Of a DNA stretch of 64,000 nucleotides, positions 11,244 to 25,100 are shown piece by piece. The position numbers were made by a program, and so were the translations under genes. Below the pieces are notes generated by a model that saw only the letters and a program-made list of their open reading frames with translations, made no database searches and was not told the origin of the DNA. Numbering within the stretch: position 1 is the stretch's first letter; each line of letters opens with the position of its first letter. This stretch comes from Kryptolebias marmoratus (lineage: Eukaryota; Chordata; Actinopteri; Cyprinodontiformes; Rivulidae): NCBI RefSeq assembly GCF_001649575.2, contig NC_051431.1, positions 15,969,550 to 16,033,549 of the forward strand. Direction: 5' to 3'.

Positions 11244-13684
11244 TTTTGTTTTGCTTTGTTTTGTTTTTTTTTGACTAAAAGCTTTAATAAACTGTTAATA
11301 AAAATTCTTAACAATTTAAATGTCCAGTTGATCAGTTTTATCATTGTATGAGTGAGTTTCTCTTTGACTTATTGCTTGTTCTGATTGTTTGTGGATCTGC
11401 TTTGGTCTCTATATGCTTTAATGTACTGTGTCAATCACATCACAACAGTCTGAGCAGCATTTTGTCTTTTTAAATGTACCTAATTATGCACTGTACTGAT
11501 GTTACGTTCACAGTGAAGCTGTTTAGAGAACAGTTGTCAGCAGTCAGCTTCAGTCTTTGCTCTGACACTGAGCTCTTTGAAGTCAGTTGTATATGTGGTT
11601 TATTTCTTTTAAATTGCATGTTAAGTTTGTAATAAAAACAATGTCAAAATACCATAGGTCAGATGTCTGACTGTATTGTCAATTTTACAGAAACATCAGC
11701 AGACCTGCTGGCATCTTGTTTCCTGCTCACCTGACAGCTCACAGTGTGATGTGGCTGTGTATGTAACTGCATACAGTGTGGATAATTGACATCCAATTGC
11801 AAAACATTTTGGAGTACACAATTTATCACCAAGCATAAACAGAGGTGTCAGAGCTGGCCACTTGCAGCCAAATCACCCAAAACAAATCTGTAACGTATTC
11901 TTACAACAAGTCTGAACAGCCCCAGAGACACAGTAGGGTAGAATGTACTAAAATATAAACAAATTATTGATGTTTTTGCAAAATCTACCACTAGACTTAC
12001 ATTTGTTTAATTTGTTCTAGTTGGCTTCTCTGTGTGTATATAAGATGTGTCGCCATTCACTGTTCACTTGCTGAAGATTTACTACAAACACCAGGCCTCA
12101 AGTGTGTTCATCAGCAGCATTACACAGACAAGACAAAAGATAAAGCTTGACAATCAATGGGCTGGAAAGGACATTCAGCCACCTTATGGATTTCATATCA
12201 GGTCTTCTCTACTAGAACATAGTTTACAAGATAACAGAGCCACAATAGGTTCATAAACAGGGCAGCGGTTGTTAGGAGTGATAGAGCACCATGTGCACTG
12301 ACGGCTGCCTCTGTACTGTGTACTCTGTATGTGTGTGCTTCTGGTTCACTGTGCTTGTGAATGAGGCCATTCATCCCTCTGTCTGTTTCCCTTTCTGTCT
12401 ATCTCTGTCTAGATTCCCTTTTGCCTCCCTCTTTCGCATAACTGCCTCAAGCAGAGAGAAAAATGAGGATTCGGTTGTTTTCAATGAAGAGAAGAAAGAA
12501 AAATGCTGAGAAAAAGGGGGGGAAAAAAAGAAGGAAGGAAGAGAGTACTTCCAAAACCCACGAGGGGATCTGACAGCAACAAGAGGGAGTAAAATTCTGC
12601 CAAGCAGACACTGCAGAGAGAAAAAGAAGTCAGGCACAGAGAATGTGAGGATATACCGCCCAGTAGGCCTGCAGGAAAACAGAAATGGCTGCAAATGTGT
12701 TTTTAAATGTGATCACTCTTTTTCGCATGTGTTAGGAATCGTGTCATCAAATCCTTGCACGTGCACACACACACCGAGTGCCTCAAGGGACAGTCAGAAA
12801 ATGCCCTTTTTGGCACCTATGTCTCATTAGAGGGTTAAATACTGGGTGAGAGGTACTTTTTGTTCACTTTCTTTAAATTCTTCAACTCCTGTGGATCTGT
12901 CTTTCAGGTCATGTTAGTGAACCCTCCAAGAAAAAAAGGTACTGATAGAGAAAATGATAGACACCCAGGAGGGATGCTTTGCTTTATTAGACTTTTTGTG
13001 TTGCCATAGTTAGTCAGTGTATAAATGGCCACTAACTTATAGCTCCTTTTATACATAGTAAAAAACCCAAATCAAAGCAAAAAAAAAGAAAAAAAAGAAA
13101 ACCCCAAATCACAGGGATTATTGACAATTAAGCAACCTATTAAGTTCTCACTTGAAGATCATTTGAAACAATTATGAGTTGGCTTTGATGAGATGTGTGG
13201 GGAATGTCAGTGGAACAATCAAAAAATGTAGTAAATAAGCTTGCGGGTAATGGCTTTTGCAATCTATTCTTCACAAAGATTAAATTGTTGGGGATACAAA
13301 TTGGATAATCATTGCATCAGTTCTCACCCCAGTTTCCCACACATCGTTTTCTTTTTTGTAGTATCAACTGACACTTCTTTATTCCTCTATTTATTGATTA
13401 GCTGACATTTGCAGAGTCTTTAGAGATGTTTAAACTTAGCTGATACTATTTAATTTACTATTTCACTACTTCTATTTATTTTAATGACAATGTAATGCAT
13501 TTTCCGTTTGTATAACCCTGTCACCAGCACATCACGCTGACATATTACAGATTTTGAGAAACTCTACTGGAAACGTTGGCTTGATTGTCTTTTCTTCAAT
13601 TTAACTATTTGCATAGGTGTAGAGGTTGTTCAGGAATAATAACAGGCAGGAGTGAGAGAGATTAATACTTTTGGAGAATGGTGT
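11244..13684. other. Intron 2 stretch, nothing recognised
   Basis: AT-rich DNA with a purine-rich block (12460-12640) that gives long spurious frames on both strands. No exon, RNA gene or transposon was identified. Confidence 0.5.
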
Positions 13685-14400
13685 GGTGTCAAGAAGGGCA
13701 GCACAGAAGCCACTTCTCTCCAGGAAAAACATCAAACACAGACTGATATTCTGCTAAAGGTCAGGGATTGGACTGCTGAGGACTGGAGTAAAGACATTTT
13801 TCTGGGATGAATTCCCTTTCCAATTGTTTAGGGCATCTGGAAAAAACGATTGTCTGGAAAAGAAAAGATGAGCGCGACCATCAGTCCTGTGTCATGTCAT
13901 CAGTAAAGCATCCTGAAATCATTTATGTGTTGGGTTGCTTTTCAGCCAAGGGAAGGGGGCTCACAAGCATGAATAAAGAATGGTACTTAAACATCATCTG
14001 AGAGCAACGTCTCCCAACCATCCACCACAGTTTGGTAATGAACAAGGCATTTTCCAGCATGAACTTTGTGCCATAAGACAAAAGTGAAAACCAAGTGGCT
14101 CAAGTAACAAAAGATCAAAGTTTTGGGACAATGGCCAGGAAACTATCCAGACCTTATGCTCAGTGAGACAAACGAAAACTTACAATGTCTGACAAACTCC
14201 AAGCATTTATTATGCTGCCATCAGCCAAGACCCAGAAGTTAATAGACAGCATGACAGGGGGAATTGCAGAAATCTTCAAAAAAGAAGGGCCAATACTGCA
14301 AATATTGACATATTGCACAAACACAACATAATTGTTAATAAATCCTTTGGAACTTATGAAATGCTTGTAGTTATACTTAAGTATATAAAAAAAAAAATCT
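13685..14400 (+). pseudogene. Tc1/mariner-type transposase relic
   Basis: Translating the plus strand gives EDWSKDIF, then VWKRKDERDHQSCVMSSVKH, and PEIIYVLGCFSAKGRG. These correspond to the W.k.iFSDES, VkHpe.vMvWGcfSakG region of Tc1-like transposases. Further on, broken frames give WPGNYPDL (normally WPgNSPDLNPIE), part of the catalytic end. Stops and frameshifts interrupt it, and the usual SDE catalytic motif has decayed to LGMN. The 3' end (ATTGTTAATAAATCCTTTGG to 14400) resembles known element ends. Inverted repeats were not located. It is inactive and old. Confidence 0.82.
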
Positions 14401-14401
14401 G

Positions 14402-14414
14402 ACAAAAAACAAAC

Positions 14415-14446
<32 letters not shown>
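14402..14446 (+). repeat. (AAAAC)n simple repeat
   Basis: A run of AAAAC units directly after the transposase relic, probably grown from its A-rich end. Confidence 0.8.
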
Positions 14447-14510
14447 CCTCCAAAGAAAAAAATTGGGATTAGCAAATTTGTGAAAACTATTACTTTCGTC
14501 ATTCTCAAAC

Positions 14511-15317
14511 CAGGGGTGGAAATTAAAAAATTCTGGTGGACAAAATTTTTACCAGCCACTCAAATATTTTACCAGCCACTATTTTATGTTGTTAAAAAAA
14601 CGTTATGTCATATGATGATGATGATCGAGGTGGGTGGAAGCAGTTGTGGTGCAACTGCAAATTGCAAAAGTTACCAGGGGGGAACCAAATATTTCAGCCG
14701 TCTNGAAATAATCNGGTTCCCCCTCTAAAACATGGGACAAAAATAATTTACCAACAAGTCCTTAACTGTGTTTATTCCTCTGTATTATGATATTATTAGC
14801 ACATTTAATTCCTAAAAGAATGTTTTTTTGTTTTTTTAATGAGAAATATTTTCCCCAACAATTCTGTTAATAGACAAGTCATTATTTATTTTAATTATTA
14901 ACTGTTTTTGTCCACACATTGTCTATATTGTCCATAACAGAGTCTGTCTGTCTGTCTATCTACCACGCTAGCAAAACAGTGGGTTAACTTCGCCTAAACA
15001 AGTTGTTTGACCTTTCACGGTCTCTGTGGTTCCCTTGCAGCGCGAGCACAGCGCGGCAAATACGAGCGTTGAACATGAACGCGCGATTTTTGCCGCGTAC
15101 AGAGACGCAGGGGGAACCGTATCTGATGGGGGAACGGGGCTCGACGTAACAGCAGCAACTCGAGCACATTGCTGCCCCCTATATGTCAAGAGGACAAATA
15201 ACACCTTTTCTGTTTAAATTGCCAACCCGCCACAGTGGCGTGTGTTGATAAAATTTACCCTCCACTTCAAATATTTACTCGCATTTGGCCAGTGGCGGGT
15301 GGTAATTTCCACCCCTG
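14511..15317. mobile_element. Non-autonomous hAT element with 8-bp target-site duplication
   Basis: The left end is CAGGGGTGGAAATTA and the right end reversed is CAGGGGTGGAAATTACCACC. Longer inverted repeats contain GCCACT and AAATATTT blocks. Flanks are TCTCAAAC (14503-14510) and CCTCAAAC (15318-15325), an 8-bp duplication with one mismatch, as hAT transposases make. The interior has a 63-codon ORF (15026-15217) in a CpG-rich stretch with no transposase motif that I recognise, and two isolated N bases at 14704 and 14714. Confidence 0.85.
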
Positions 15318-15942
15318 CCTCAAACCCTTTGGCTCTTAGTGTTCATATGGATCACTGGGCAACTTTCCTAAATTAAATAAATGATTAAGAAGAGTGCCTA
15401 TTTAAAACATGTGAAAACAAACTAAAAAGTATCAATTATCTACTAAATGTAAAATATTAAAACACCTGGTTAACATCTAAACATAAAATACTTGAATGTT
15501 GTTAGAGGAAAATGTATGTCTTGGCTTCAGAAACCTACCTGGTCCCAAATAGAGAAATGCTTGGACACATGAGACAACTGTTTTCAAGAGTTTAAAGTAA
15601 ATAAAATGTCTTTACACATACTATTCTCTTGTAGCATTTTTTTTAAATTCTTGGTCAATGTTACTTAAGTTAAGAAAAAACCCCCACAATTTATCAATTT
15701 TTGTTAAAACAGCCAAAGTCCTAATAGTTACACTTTTGGATCAAATTAACTGCACATAAATTTTAAAAAAGAAAAAAAACCTACATGAAAGCATGAAAAT
15801 GTGGAAACAAACATTTGGTTAGCACTTGTACATCTTGAAAGCTTAAGAAAGACTCTAAAAAGCCACTTGGAGTTTTTCATTTTAGCTTTCCTGCAATTAT
15901 ATCACATGCAAGCTGTAACCTACCCTAACATGATTTTTGGGG

Positions 15943-16095
15943 GGGATTGTAGGAGGAAAATAAAGTACTCAAAGAAAACCCACGCATGTACAAGGACAAA
16001 CATGCAAAGTGCACGCAGAAAAGCCCCAGCTGAGTTTTGATTGCAAGACCTTCTTTCTGTAAGGCAACGAAAAGGCACATTTGTGGACAGCACAG
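15943..16095 (-). mobile_element. Fragment of the fish retrotransposon-tail repeat
   Basis: Shares GTAGGAGGAAAATAAAGTAC, AAACCCACGCATGTACAAGG and ACCTTCTTTCTGTAAGGCAA with the phrases normally reading GTGGGAGGAAACC, AACCCACGCATGCAC and ACCTTCTTGCTG of the same family as 326-686. Both ends are eroded. Confidence 0.65.
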
Positions 16096-17742
16096 TGTTA
16101 CACATTTCACCAATGTATCATTCAAACAATAAATGTTTGATTAAAAACATTAGGCTAACTTCTGAAGGAACATTATTATATATACCAGAAAAAACGGTAA
16201 GCCTTTAATCAAACAAATTGTGAGGTTGATTGAAGGTTTTGCATCAGCCATTAAAAACCCACATTGGTTGAATTATAATTTGGTATAAGATACAATTATT
16301 CACTGGCTGCCAGAAAAAATAAAACAGAAATGATTTTTAATGATAACTTCAATGGTTAATCCCAGTCTCTGGTGAAACTGTCCTTTTCTTTCTGCTGTAT
16401 GCATACTTTTGTTAAGCGGACAAACACGTTTTTTTTTTTGTTTTGTTTTTACAAATTAGCAACTAATGAGACTTTGGTGTGAATGAATGAATACAAGCTG
16501 AGAAAAAAAAATTCTAGCTCTCTGTGAATGGAAAGAAATCCTATCAAAAGACGATTTCTAATATATGTAAAACCTTTGGAAAAACCACAACTTCAGTATG
16601 ATAATTTAGATACAAGCACCCTCCCTGATCAATATCAGAAGAGAGAGATAAATGAATAAAACTGACTTTCCACTTGTATATTGTTCAGTTTAAACATTTA
16701 CCCTGTTTTGTTGTTGTGTGAAACCCTGCACATAAGAAAAATAAATGGCTTCAAAAACTTACTTCATTAAATTCACACTTTGGCATTTTCTAGGATAGTC
16801 AACACAGAAAGAGATAAGAAAACAGGGTGTGAGGAAATTACTTGTAAAAGCGATTGAACACTGATGTGGGTTGTAACTGGTGTTTCAGTCCAATGAGCCA
16901 TGAGTCTAATCAATCAGCACTTCTTCATTTCATGTTAATTTGTGAGGAAATAAGACAAATTCTGGTTACAATCCTATTAGCATGTCATGTTCATTTCTCT
17001 TGGCTCAGCACGTTAGCTGGAGCATTGGACTCATCTGGCTAAAATCTTGTTGCTCTTGGATCAAAAAGACAAAGAGGTATTATACAGAACACAGTTGAAT
17101 CAAAAACAGTAGACACTCACTGCAACTGAAGCCTATTACAATAGGCAAAGTACGAAACTTCATTTATTATTTACACCATATTAGATGCATGCTGTAGACA
17201 TTTAACAAAGCAACACCAGCAGAAATCTAATATTATTTTGTAAGGAAAAAGAATAGTTGTTGCCAAGGAAAATAACTTTTGTCAAACATTCAGGTACAGA
17301 TTAAAATAGGCTCTCTAACTTTCCATTCTCATGACCTTTAAGAAACTAAACAATTCTTGTTTTTATGGCAGCATTATTAAAAAAAAAATGTCTTCAGGAC
17401 GTGTAGTCACTGAGGCGTGTTATCAAGCTTGTAATGCTGAACGTGACATAAAGGCTCAGGGCAAAACTGTAGTCCAAATCACATCTGCTCACATCATGAT
17501 CTTTTAGTAAGACATGCGTGCACACATAGATACACACTCATAACCACACACAGCTTGACAAACATGTACAATGCTGACAAACTTTGCCAATGAGGGCTGG
17601 AGTCTCAGAGATCAGCAATAAACTGAGCAAGAGAGAGACGAGTGAAAAGATAAGGAAAGAAGAAAGAAGGAAACTGCATGTCACCTGTCATAGTGCTGTG
17701 CACCCCCAGGACACAGTCTTTTAAACTGGAATAATCACATGT

Positions 17743-17789
<47 letters not shown>

Positions 17790-18779
17790 ACAGAGATGTG
17801 ACAGAGAGCCTTTTTACTCCAGTCATCTTTAAGCACTACTAACAGTAGCTAAAACCCTCTGGGCCTGTCCAGTATGAACACAGCCATTCATCACGTACCC
17901 CAACCCCCCTTCTCCCCCCCACACACACTATTCACCACACACACACACAGAGACACACACATGGCTGGTATCAAAACCATTCATCACAGCAGACAGGAGA
18001 AGAAGAGGGAGAAGAAAAGAAAGAGGGGCGGAGGAACTCACACAGAGAAGTCTGAAAAAAAAAAAAAACTGCTTTCTAACGGTAAGGCACTCTGATGTGT
18101 TATTCTTTTTTGCAATGTGATTTTTATTTCCCTCGTAGTTTTGCAGCAGTGCTTAAACCCTTGAATATTGCCACCTTGTTAATTTCACACTCTGGTTCCA
18201 CAACCCCAGGTGCAAAAAGCCATTTCCCAGGACATGGCTTACCTATAGGTGGTTTTAAAGTGTTGTGTAAATGCCTCAGTGTGATCACGTCTTCAGAGTA
18301 CCTGCCAAAACATGATAAGTGTTCTGCACAGCAAATACACAGAGAGCTAACTAGGTCATATACATAGACCACAAGATCCATGAAACTATGTTGAACTAAA
18401 CATAAAAGTTGTCTTTTATATTATACAGTTGCTTGTTCTTCGCCATTTTTCATGGCATGTTTAGCAAACAAATGCAATTTTTTTAATCCCGGTTTTTTAA
18501 ATCAACAGCTTTTCAAATGTAATTTCATCTGAGTAATATTGTTTTTCCATTCTATCCAGAAACTCTACAAATCACAGTTACAGTAAATTATAACTATAAC
18601 TATAGTTATTCTGTATTTTAAAACTAGGTACCTAAATGTGGGATCTAAATGGTAATTTTGCTTTCTATAATTCTATTTGTGGGGGTTGTGAAGGAATTTA
18701 GATGTGGATTTGTTAAATAAGTGAAACTTTATGGTTAAAACGGCAACTTTATATCTGAAGCAATGGCTCAGATCATTGG
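16096..18779. other. Intron 2 stretch with only simple repeats recognised
   Basis: AT-rich intron. It holds the (GT)n microsatellite at 17741-17787 and short CA runs near 17920-17960. No exon or transposon was seen. Confidence 0.5.
17741..17787 (+). repeat. (GT)n microsatellite
   Basis: About 23 GT units with one A interruption near the start. Likely polymorphic. Confidence 0.97.
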
Positions 18780-19145
18780 ATGTGGAATTTTGTGGAAAGA
18801 ATATGAAAGATTAATATCTTACCTGTTGTAGGTAGCTCTTTGAACAGCCTCAGTAGACTGAGTTTATTCCTGACCAGATTGATGAGCTAACAGCTAGTCC
18901 AAGCTGGGGCAAGACAAAAGCGTAAAACAACTCCAACCTCAAAATAGTTCATAGTGGCTCATACAAATGTCACTTTGTCAACTTTCATTGAGAATTTTAC
19001 ATTACAGTGTTTTCTATGGTTACTTGCAAGATCAAATAGCAATAGCAGTTTTTTTAAATAAGATTTCTGGTGTAGCCCAGGGCACTTACAGCAAGAATAT
19101 CATAATAACTAATATATCAGAGCATCACATTTTGTTGATGTGACT
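18780..19145. mobile_element. Dispersed family A element, copy 3, truncated
   Basis: Begins with AAGATTAATATCTTACCTGT and TGTAGGTAGCTCTTTGAACA, then GATGAGCTAACAGCTAGTCC, all shared with copy 1. The interior is diverged and no convincing right end was found. Confidence 0.6.
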
Positions 19146-22100
19146 TTCTGCTTCTTTCTACTTTTGTAGACTTTTATGGGCTCCATGTTAAAAATCTAAC
19201 TTCTTCATATTAGTATCTGGCGTAAAAGGTTACACTGCATCTGCTGGGCTTTCCAAATGAAAACTATAGCTAAGTTTTATACTCTACAACACAGAAACAT
19301 TAACAGTGACTTAGAGATGGCAGTCACTATTTTGGCACCAACTGAAAACTTGCAAGAAGAGTGAAAATAACTTAATATTTTCTCTAGCATTCTTTTCCCA
19401 GTGCTATATGCACATCAACGACCACTTAGAGATGCATAAAGCGCAAAACAGAAACATTCAGAGAAGCTGTCAGGAATATCCATATCATTTAGTTCAAATT
19501 CTGTCCCCTGTTGTATTTATGAAAAATGTCAAATGTTTCTGAATCTTTTTTTTTTTTTTTTTAAATATCTGACCTTGCTGCAACTTCACTGATGATAAAA
19601 TGCATGGGTCTAACAGGAAATGGGACACACTGAGAGTGACCAGAAGACATAATATAAAAAAATGAAACTGTGTGCATATGCGTGCATTACTTTTCTGTCA
19701 ATGAAACAACAAGGAATGGAGAAATGATGCTTGATGAAATGCCAACAAATGTAATGAATACATGTCCTGGCATTTGCTTCCGTGTGTATCTGGCACACAG
19801 GTGGTTTTCTGTGTATGACCCTCCAGCTTAGTGGCTCCGAAGTGATTGAGTGTCCTCCCAAGATAAACAGAGCAGTAATGTAACAGAGGAAATGACATCC
19901 CACTACCTATTTCTCCTGGTTTCTCACAGCATGTGTCACCATTCCTTGATCTTCCTTCAGCTCATCTATCTCACTCTCTGTTTGTCTCTCGCGTCGTCTT
20001 TTTCATCTCCTTTATCCCCCCAAGGTTAGGGTTATAGGAATATAGTTTTTTAAGACTCAACCCAACAGCTGTGATCGTATTTGAGGTCAAGAAAAATATA
20101 CACATCTGTTTTTTTTTCAACTTTGTAAATAGCTCCGGCTTAGAGGCCAACTTTGGCGTCTGACTCTACGTCTTCTTTTTACAAACAGAACAACGAAGCA
20201 CAACAAATGCAGTGCTGTCCATCCTTGAACTGACTTTGAGTAAGAAGAACTAAATCAACAAAGCCAAACCAAAACACGGAGCAGATCTGAGACCTTCAAA
20301 CAGCTTGTGAATCTGTCTACACTTAGCAAACTTGAGCAAGCTTGACTCTAGTGTCATTTCAAGGTGTTTTACTGAGTAAAAAAATAAAAAAATCTAAAGT
20401 TTGCCTGCCCCCCTGTTCCACACAGCAGGGACTCACATTCAATAATGTTTATGCAGAACCTTGACTCACATAAAACACTTTCTGAGGCAGAGTAACCACC
20501 CTCTGTGATAAGATTATATTTAGTCCTATTACATAAATTGTAGTGGTTTGGTGTGGTAAATAATTATAAATGTAAAAATAAATACAAAAATACAGTATTT
20601 AAATCTTTTAATTTTGCTTGTTTGTTTTTCTCTAAATCACAACATCAGCACCAGAAATGTAAGAAAGTACTGTTAAAAATAAACATGGACATGGAGATAA
20701 AAAATGGCAACTGAATGAACTAATAAAACAAAGATTAAACATCTTTGGCTTATTAGTGACATATTAGTATCATTGACAGAGTATTTGTTTTGGTCTTGAA
20801 GTGAATTATGGAAGAAGAATTCAAAAGCAGACACAGGAGTCAAGAGGCAGGAAAATAGTGAAATCCAAGGCATTTTTTTTTTACTTTGACGAACTAAAAA
20901 AAAACTACTAATCAAGAGTAAGCAACAACTGACAATGTACAATAAGAAGTAAAGAAACAATAAGGCTCTGTCAAAGTAGAGACTAAAACACAGGAATAAT
21001 GTGTACTGAAAGATACACCTTAAACTGAGCTTCCAAAACTCTACTTTAGAAAGCACTTTTAAAAAATATCTTTTTTTTCTTTCACCAAAAACTCAATTTG
21101 TACATGAACAGGAGGCGTAAATGCAGCAGAAAATCTTTTTTTTTTTCTTTTTCTAAATATTAGGAGTAGTGTAGGCGGGGCCTTCATGTTCGTTATCGAT
21201 TTTATGTGTCATGATGTCTTTTCAATCTTTATTGTTATAAACCTATTCTGTATAAGAACAAAAATATAGCAAGAAGTCATTTTCCGCTGGGATTATTATT
21301 ACTCTCATGAGACTCCTTCAGAAAGAAACTAAAAGCCAAATTTCTTCTATGCAAAAATTCAGCTGCTACTGACAAATGAATGAATGGAAAGTATAAAACT
21401 GCATAAGGGTAGTCTGTTTTACCATTTGAGCTATGTGCTGTGTGCTGTAAGGTTGCCGTTGTTATTACAACAAAATAAGATAGTTATTAAACTGCAGCTA
21501 TGTAAAGAATCAGGTTATAGTATAATTGAGACATTTCAATATATATCAGTGTTACAGCATAAAGTGAACTAATTGTAAATGATCCAAATTAACAATTATA
21601 TGGGTAGCCTGGGGATTTTAACACGCTGGCAAAAGTAAATCCAAGCAAATTAGACAACTGTTTGATTCCCAGAATAACTTGGAACATACAACAGCCCGAT
21701 AATTTACAATAATGAATAATTAGTAATTCTTTGATAGCATCTAACAGCTTTTAGTTTACAGCAAATTATTTTTGCAGATTTTTCTCTTTCTTTTTTATTG
21801 GTCTACTTATTTTTAAGAAATACAGCGCCACATAACATGCTATTTATTGTATAACCCTCCTGAAGCCCTTAAAAGAGGGAGCGATAGAAAGAGGTAGAAA
21901 AGCCCTTGTAACTTCAGGTCAAGGGTTTAATATTGGGTTAAAGTACCATGAGCTTAGTTTGTTGCTTCTGTGCAACCAAAATAACTTCATGAATTGGAAG
22001 TGACATGAATAATGTTATCTGTTAGTAAAAGGGAATTTCTCCAATGCTCCAACTTCCCTGTGATGTTCAGTGCCGCATGCCTGCATGTACACAAGCAGTG

Positions 22101-25100
22101 AGCTGAAACATTCCTCACTGTCCTCTTTACATCCTCGTTTGCAAGCAGAAAGTGCTTCTCTCAGAAAGTGCTAAGAGCTGAGCTTATTTTTACTCAGTGT
22201 GCCAGAGTGATTAAAGTTAAAAAACAATTTTACCCAAAGAGCTTTGTGCTTTGAGAAGTCTCATATTGTCTCATAGCAACAGTGGAAACCATGACTAGCA
22301 CTTACCCCGAGCGTCTGCTAAGTGCTGCTGCTAGCTAAAAAAAAAAAAAAGCTGCTTTGTGGACATGCACTCCTTAATGTCTCCATTAGAATAAGCTGAG
22401 ACAACTATTTAATTAGGAGCACAAAATCTTATTTATTTATATTTATGCAAATTTGGCGGTATGCTTTCTGCTTCTAAAGACATTGAGATCTGCACTTAGA
22501 ACCAGGGACAACTCTGGAGCATTTAAACTCCCTTGTTACTCAATAAAAACAAAAATAACAAAGCATTATAAAATATGCACCAAACATATGTGATGCACCA
22601 CAACCAGAGCCCTTTTACACACATGTAATAGCACTAAAGGTGCAAAATTGTGTCCTCATTTAAAGTGTTTTCCTTTAGAAATTCCTACAGGGGAAAAAGG
22701 ACGGCTCTCAGTAAGCAACAATATAAAGAGACCCGTGAAGAAATAAACATCACAAAATAAATCCTTGCACAAAACAAAAAGGTTTAAAGGTCACACAAAT
22801 ATCTCTAGTAACTCCATCTGTGAGGGAGCCACACATGATTAAGTTTCTTTGCATGACAGATGAAATTGAATGTCGGACTGAAATGGATTTCTCAAAAAAA
22901 AAAAAAAAAAAAGAAGAAGACATTAACAACCAGGTCATGGCTACACTTTTGTGTGTTTCTGCTGAACATCCAGCTCATGTAAACACAGACTGTCAAAGCT
23001 TGAAGCCTTGGGAATTCAAAACCGACACATTAATTATTAAAGAAAACTTGTGAATACATTCCTCTCATGCTACTTCTACTGCTAATGTAGTTATCACTGA
23101 CTAAAATGAGCCACAGCCACTGAGGAAAAACTCTGGAAAATTGATTCAGACCAGTGTATTTTCAGAGAAGAAATGACGTACAAGTCAGAAAATACTTCAA
23201 TTCACAGAGTTAGAGGAGTGCTAAATCCACTGGATGCTGTTTGTCAGACGGGTTTTAATAGGTTGTGCAACTGTATTTTATAAAGTCCTGTATATTTTTA
23301 CTGTTCTTACTATATACCCAGTTACCACATGGAGAGATGTACATCTTTATGAGTATGAGCAAAATCTGCAAGGTGTGATGAATGTGAAAGGAAGTCCCTT
23401 TAACAGTTGGAACAGGCTCGTCTTCTGTGATTTATGTTTATTGTGTCTCTTGTTCCACATATAAATGCAAACATATGCAGCAGTTATTATTGTGTGTACC
23501 TTCTAATATCCCCCCACAGTGTGTTTACTCTGATCTGTCTGACACAGTGTTGTTGGTTTGACGAACTAATCAAGCAAATATTTGCTTGTCACAAAAATCT
23601 GTTGCACTTTCCAAAATAAAACTTTGATCATGGCTTAAAATTAAAATAAAATGAAACGAATCCCACTTGCTGTTATGACAAAACATCAAAACATCACTTT
23701 TGCAATTCTCGAAAAATCATGGAAATGTACAATTTCACCATTTTCTTACAAGAAAACAAAACAGGATATGACACAAATAGTAAACATTTTAGCAGTTTGC
23801 ATGAAGTTTAGAAGGCTAATATGATAAAGGTTCTTCATTCTGAAGATCTGTGTTCGAGTCAGTTAGGTGATGTTTGTTCCCACATGCTGTTTAGGCTGTC
23901 ACTTGAGGAAAGTTAGGAACAGATTAGGATCTACTACAGCAAATCAGCTAGTTTAGTCTGCTCAGTCCTTTCCCCTCACTGTGCCCTTCTCTTAGCAAAA
24001 TGTGTGGTTTTGGTTCTGCTCCCTACAACATATGACACTTACTCATCATTTAACATACTAATTATACTATTTATATGTTCCATATTGTTTTTTGAGGTTT
24101 TCTGTTTTATGCATGTTTTTTTATATTTGTAAATAAACGTGGTTTCTTTCTTTCGTAGAAATTTTATTAAATGTCTTTTTTCTCATGGCCAATAAGCTGG
24201 GTCATGAACACAGAAATTGGGAAAAGGAGTCATATTGATGCTTTGTGTGTTTTTTTTTTTGCTCCCTTTTATTGTTAACTTTTTGTGTCCAACATCAGTC
24301 ATTAAAAAACAAAACAAAATTCACAACGAACAAAGATAATTTATCATTTGTAGTTTTTTAGGCTACACTATTAAACTTGTGCCTAAGTGGTGCTTAGAGT
24401 CTTGTTTTACCTCACTTTACCTTAGTGATTTAAACAAAAAGATTAAGCATCTGTTTTGCATCATTTTTTCTTCAATTAGAGCAAACTGGACCTCTCAGTA
24501 GATGGTTTTACAGTGACAGGAGTGTAAGAAAGGAGTTTAATACACTTTACTTCAATAAAAGAAATTAAATATGAAAAGAAATGATAGAGACATTTGTTTC
24601 AAATCAGAGAAGACGATGTTTCTCTGTCCTCGATCCTGTAAGTGACCATAGGTGTGCCACGAGTGAAATTACAGTTTCAGTCCCACTGAGGGTTTACCCA
24701 AACACGGACACACTGCAGAGCTGCTGCAACAACAAACGGTGCTTGTCTCAAAGCAAAAAGTCAGCTTTTCCTGATGAAAGCTAATCAGACACACACATGC
24801 ACACACTCCTGTCTCATTCACTATGACTGAGTGCTCATAAATGTCCCCTTTTTCCTTTGAAACAGTTTATCACAAGCTGAAAAATTCAAGGCACCAGTAA
24901 TACTCAGTCAGGACTAAACAAACACATGAAAGACAGCCTCTGTTCTGCCTGTAGAAAAAAATGGGAACTTCCTAAAAGCACGAGTGAAGCTTAGATCTTG
25001 TATTTGGTTTCAGTTTAATGTGCCCTTTTTGATTAAAAAAACTAAAACTAAACTTGATCTTGAGATTGGTGCATGATTTTCAAAGTCATTCCTTTACAAA

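Noticed and set aside
12371..12694. 107-codon minus-strand ORF rich in Phe and Ser
   Set aside because: It is the complement of a purine-rich tract; no motif.
17000..17075. tRNA-like stretch (TGGCTCAGCACGTTAGCTGG)
   Set aside because: The expected T-arm GGTTCGA is missing and the stems do not pair.
20673..21056. 127-codon minus-strand hydrophobic ORF resembling a membrane protein
   Set aside because: AT-rich sequence read as Phe/Leu/Tyr; no start context, splice partner or family motif.
23795..23990. Possible tRNA-derived SINE (GTGTTCGAGTC resembles a B box)
   Set aside because: No matching A box at the right distance and no cloverleaf could be drawn.
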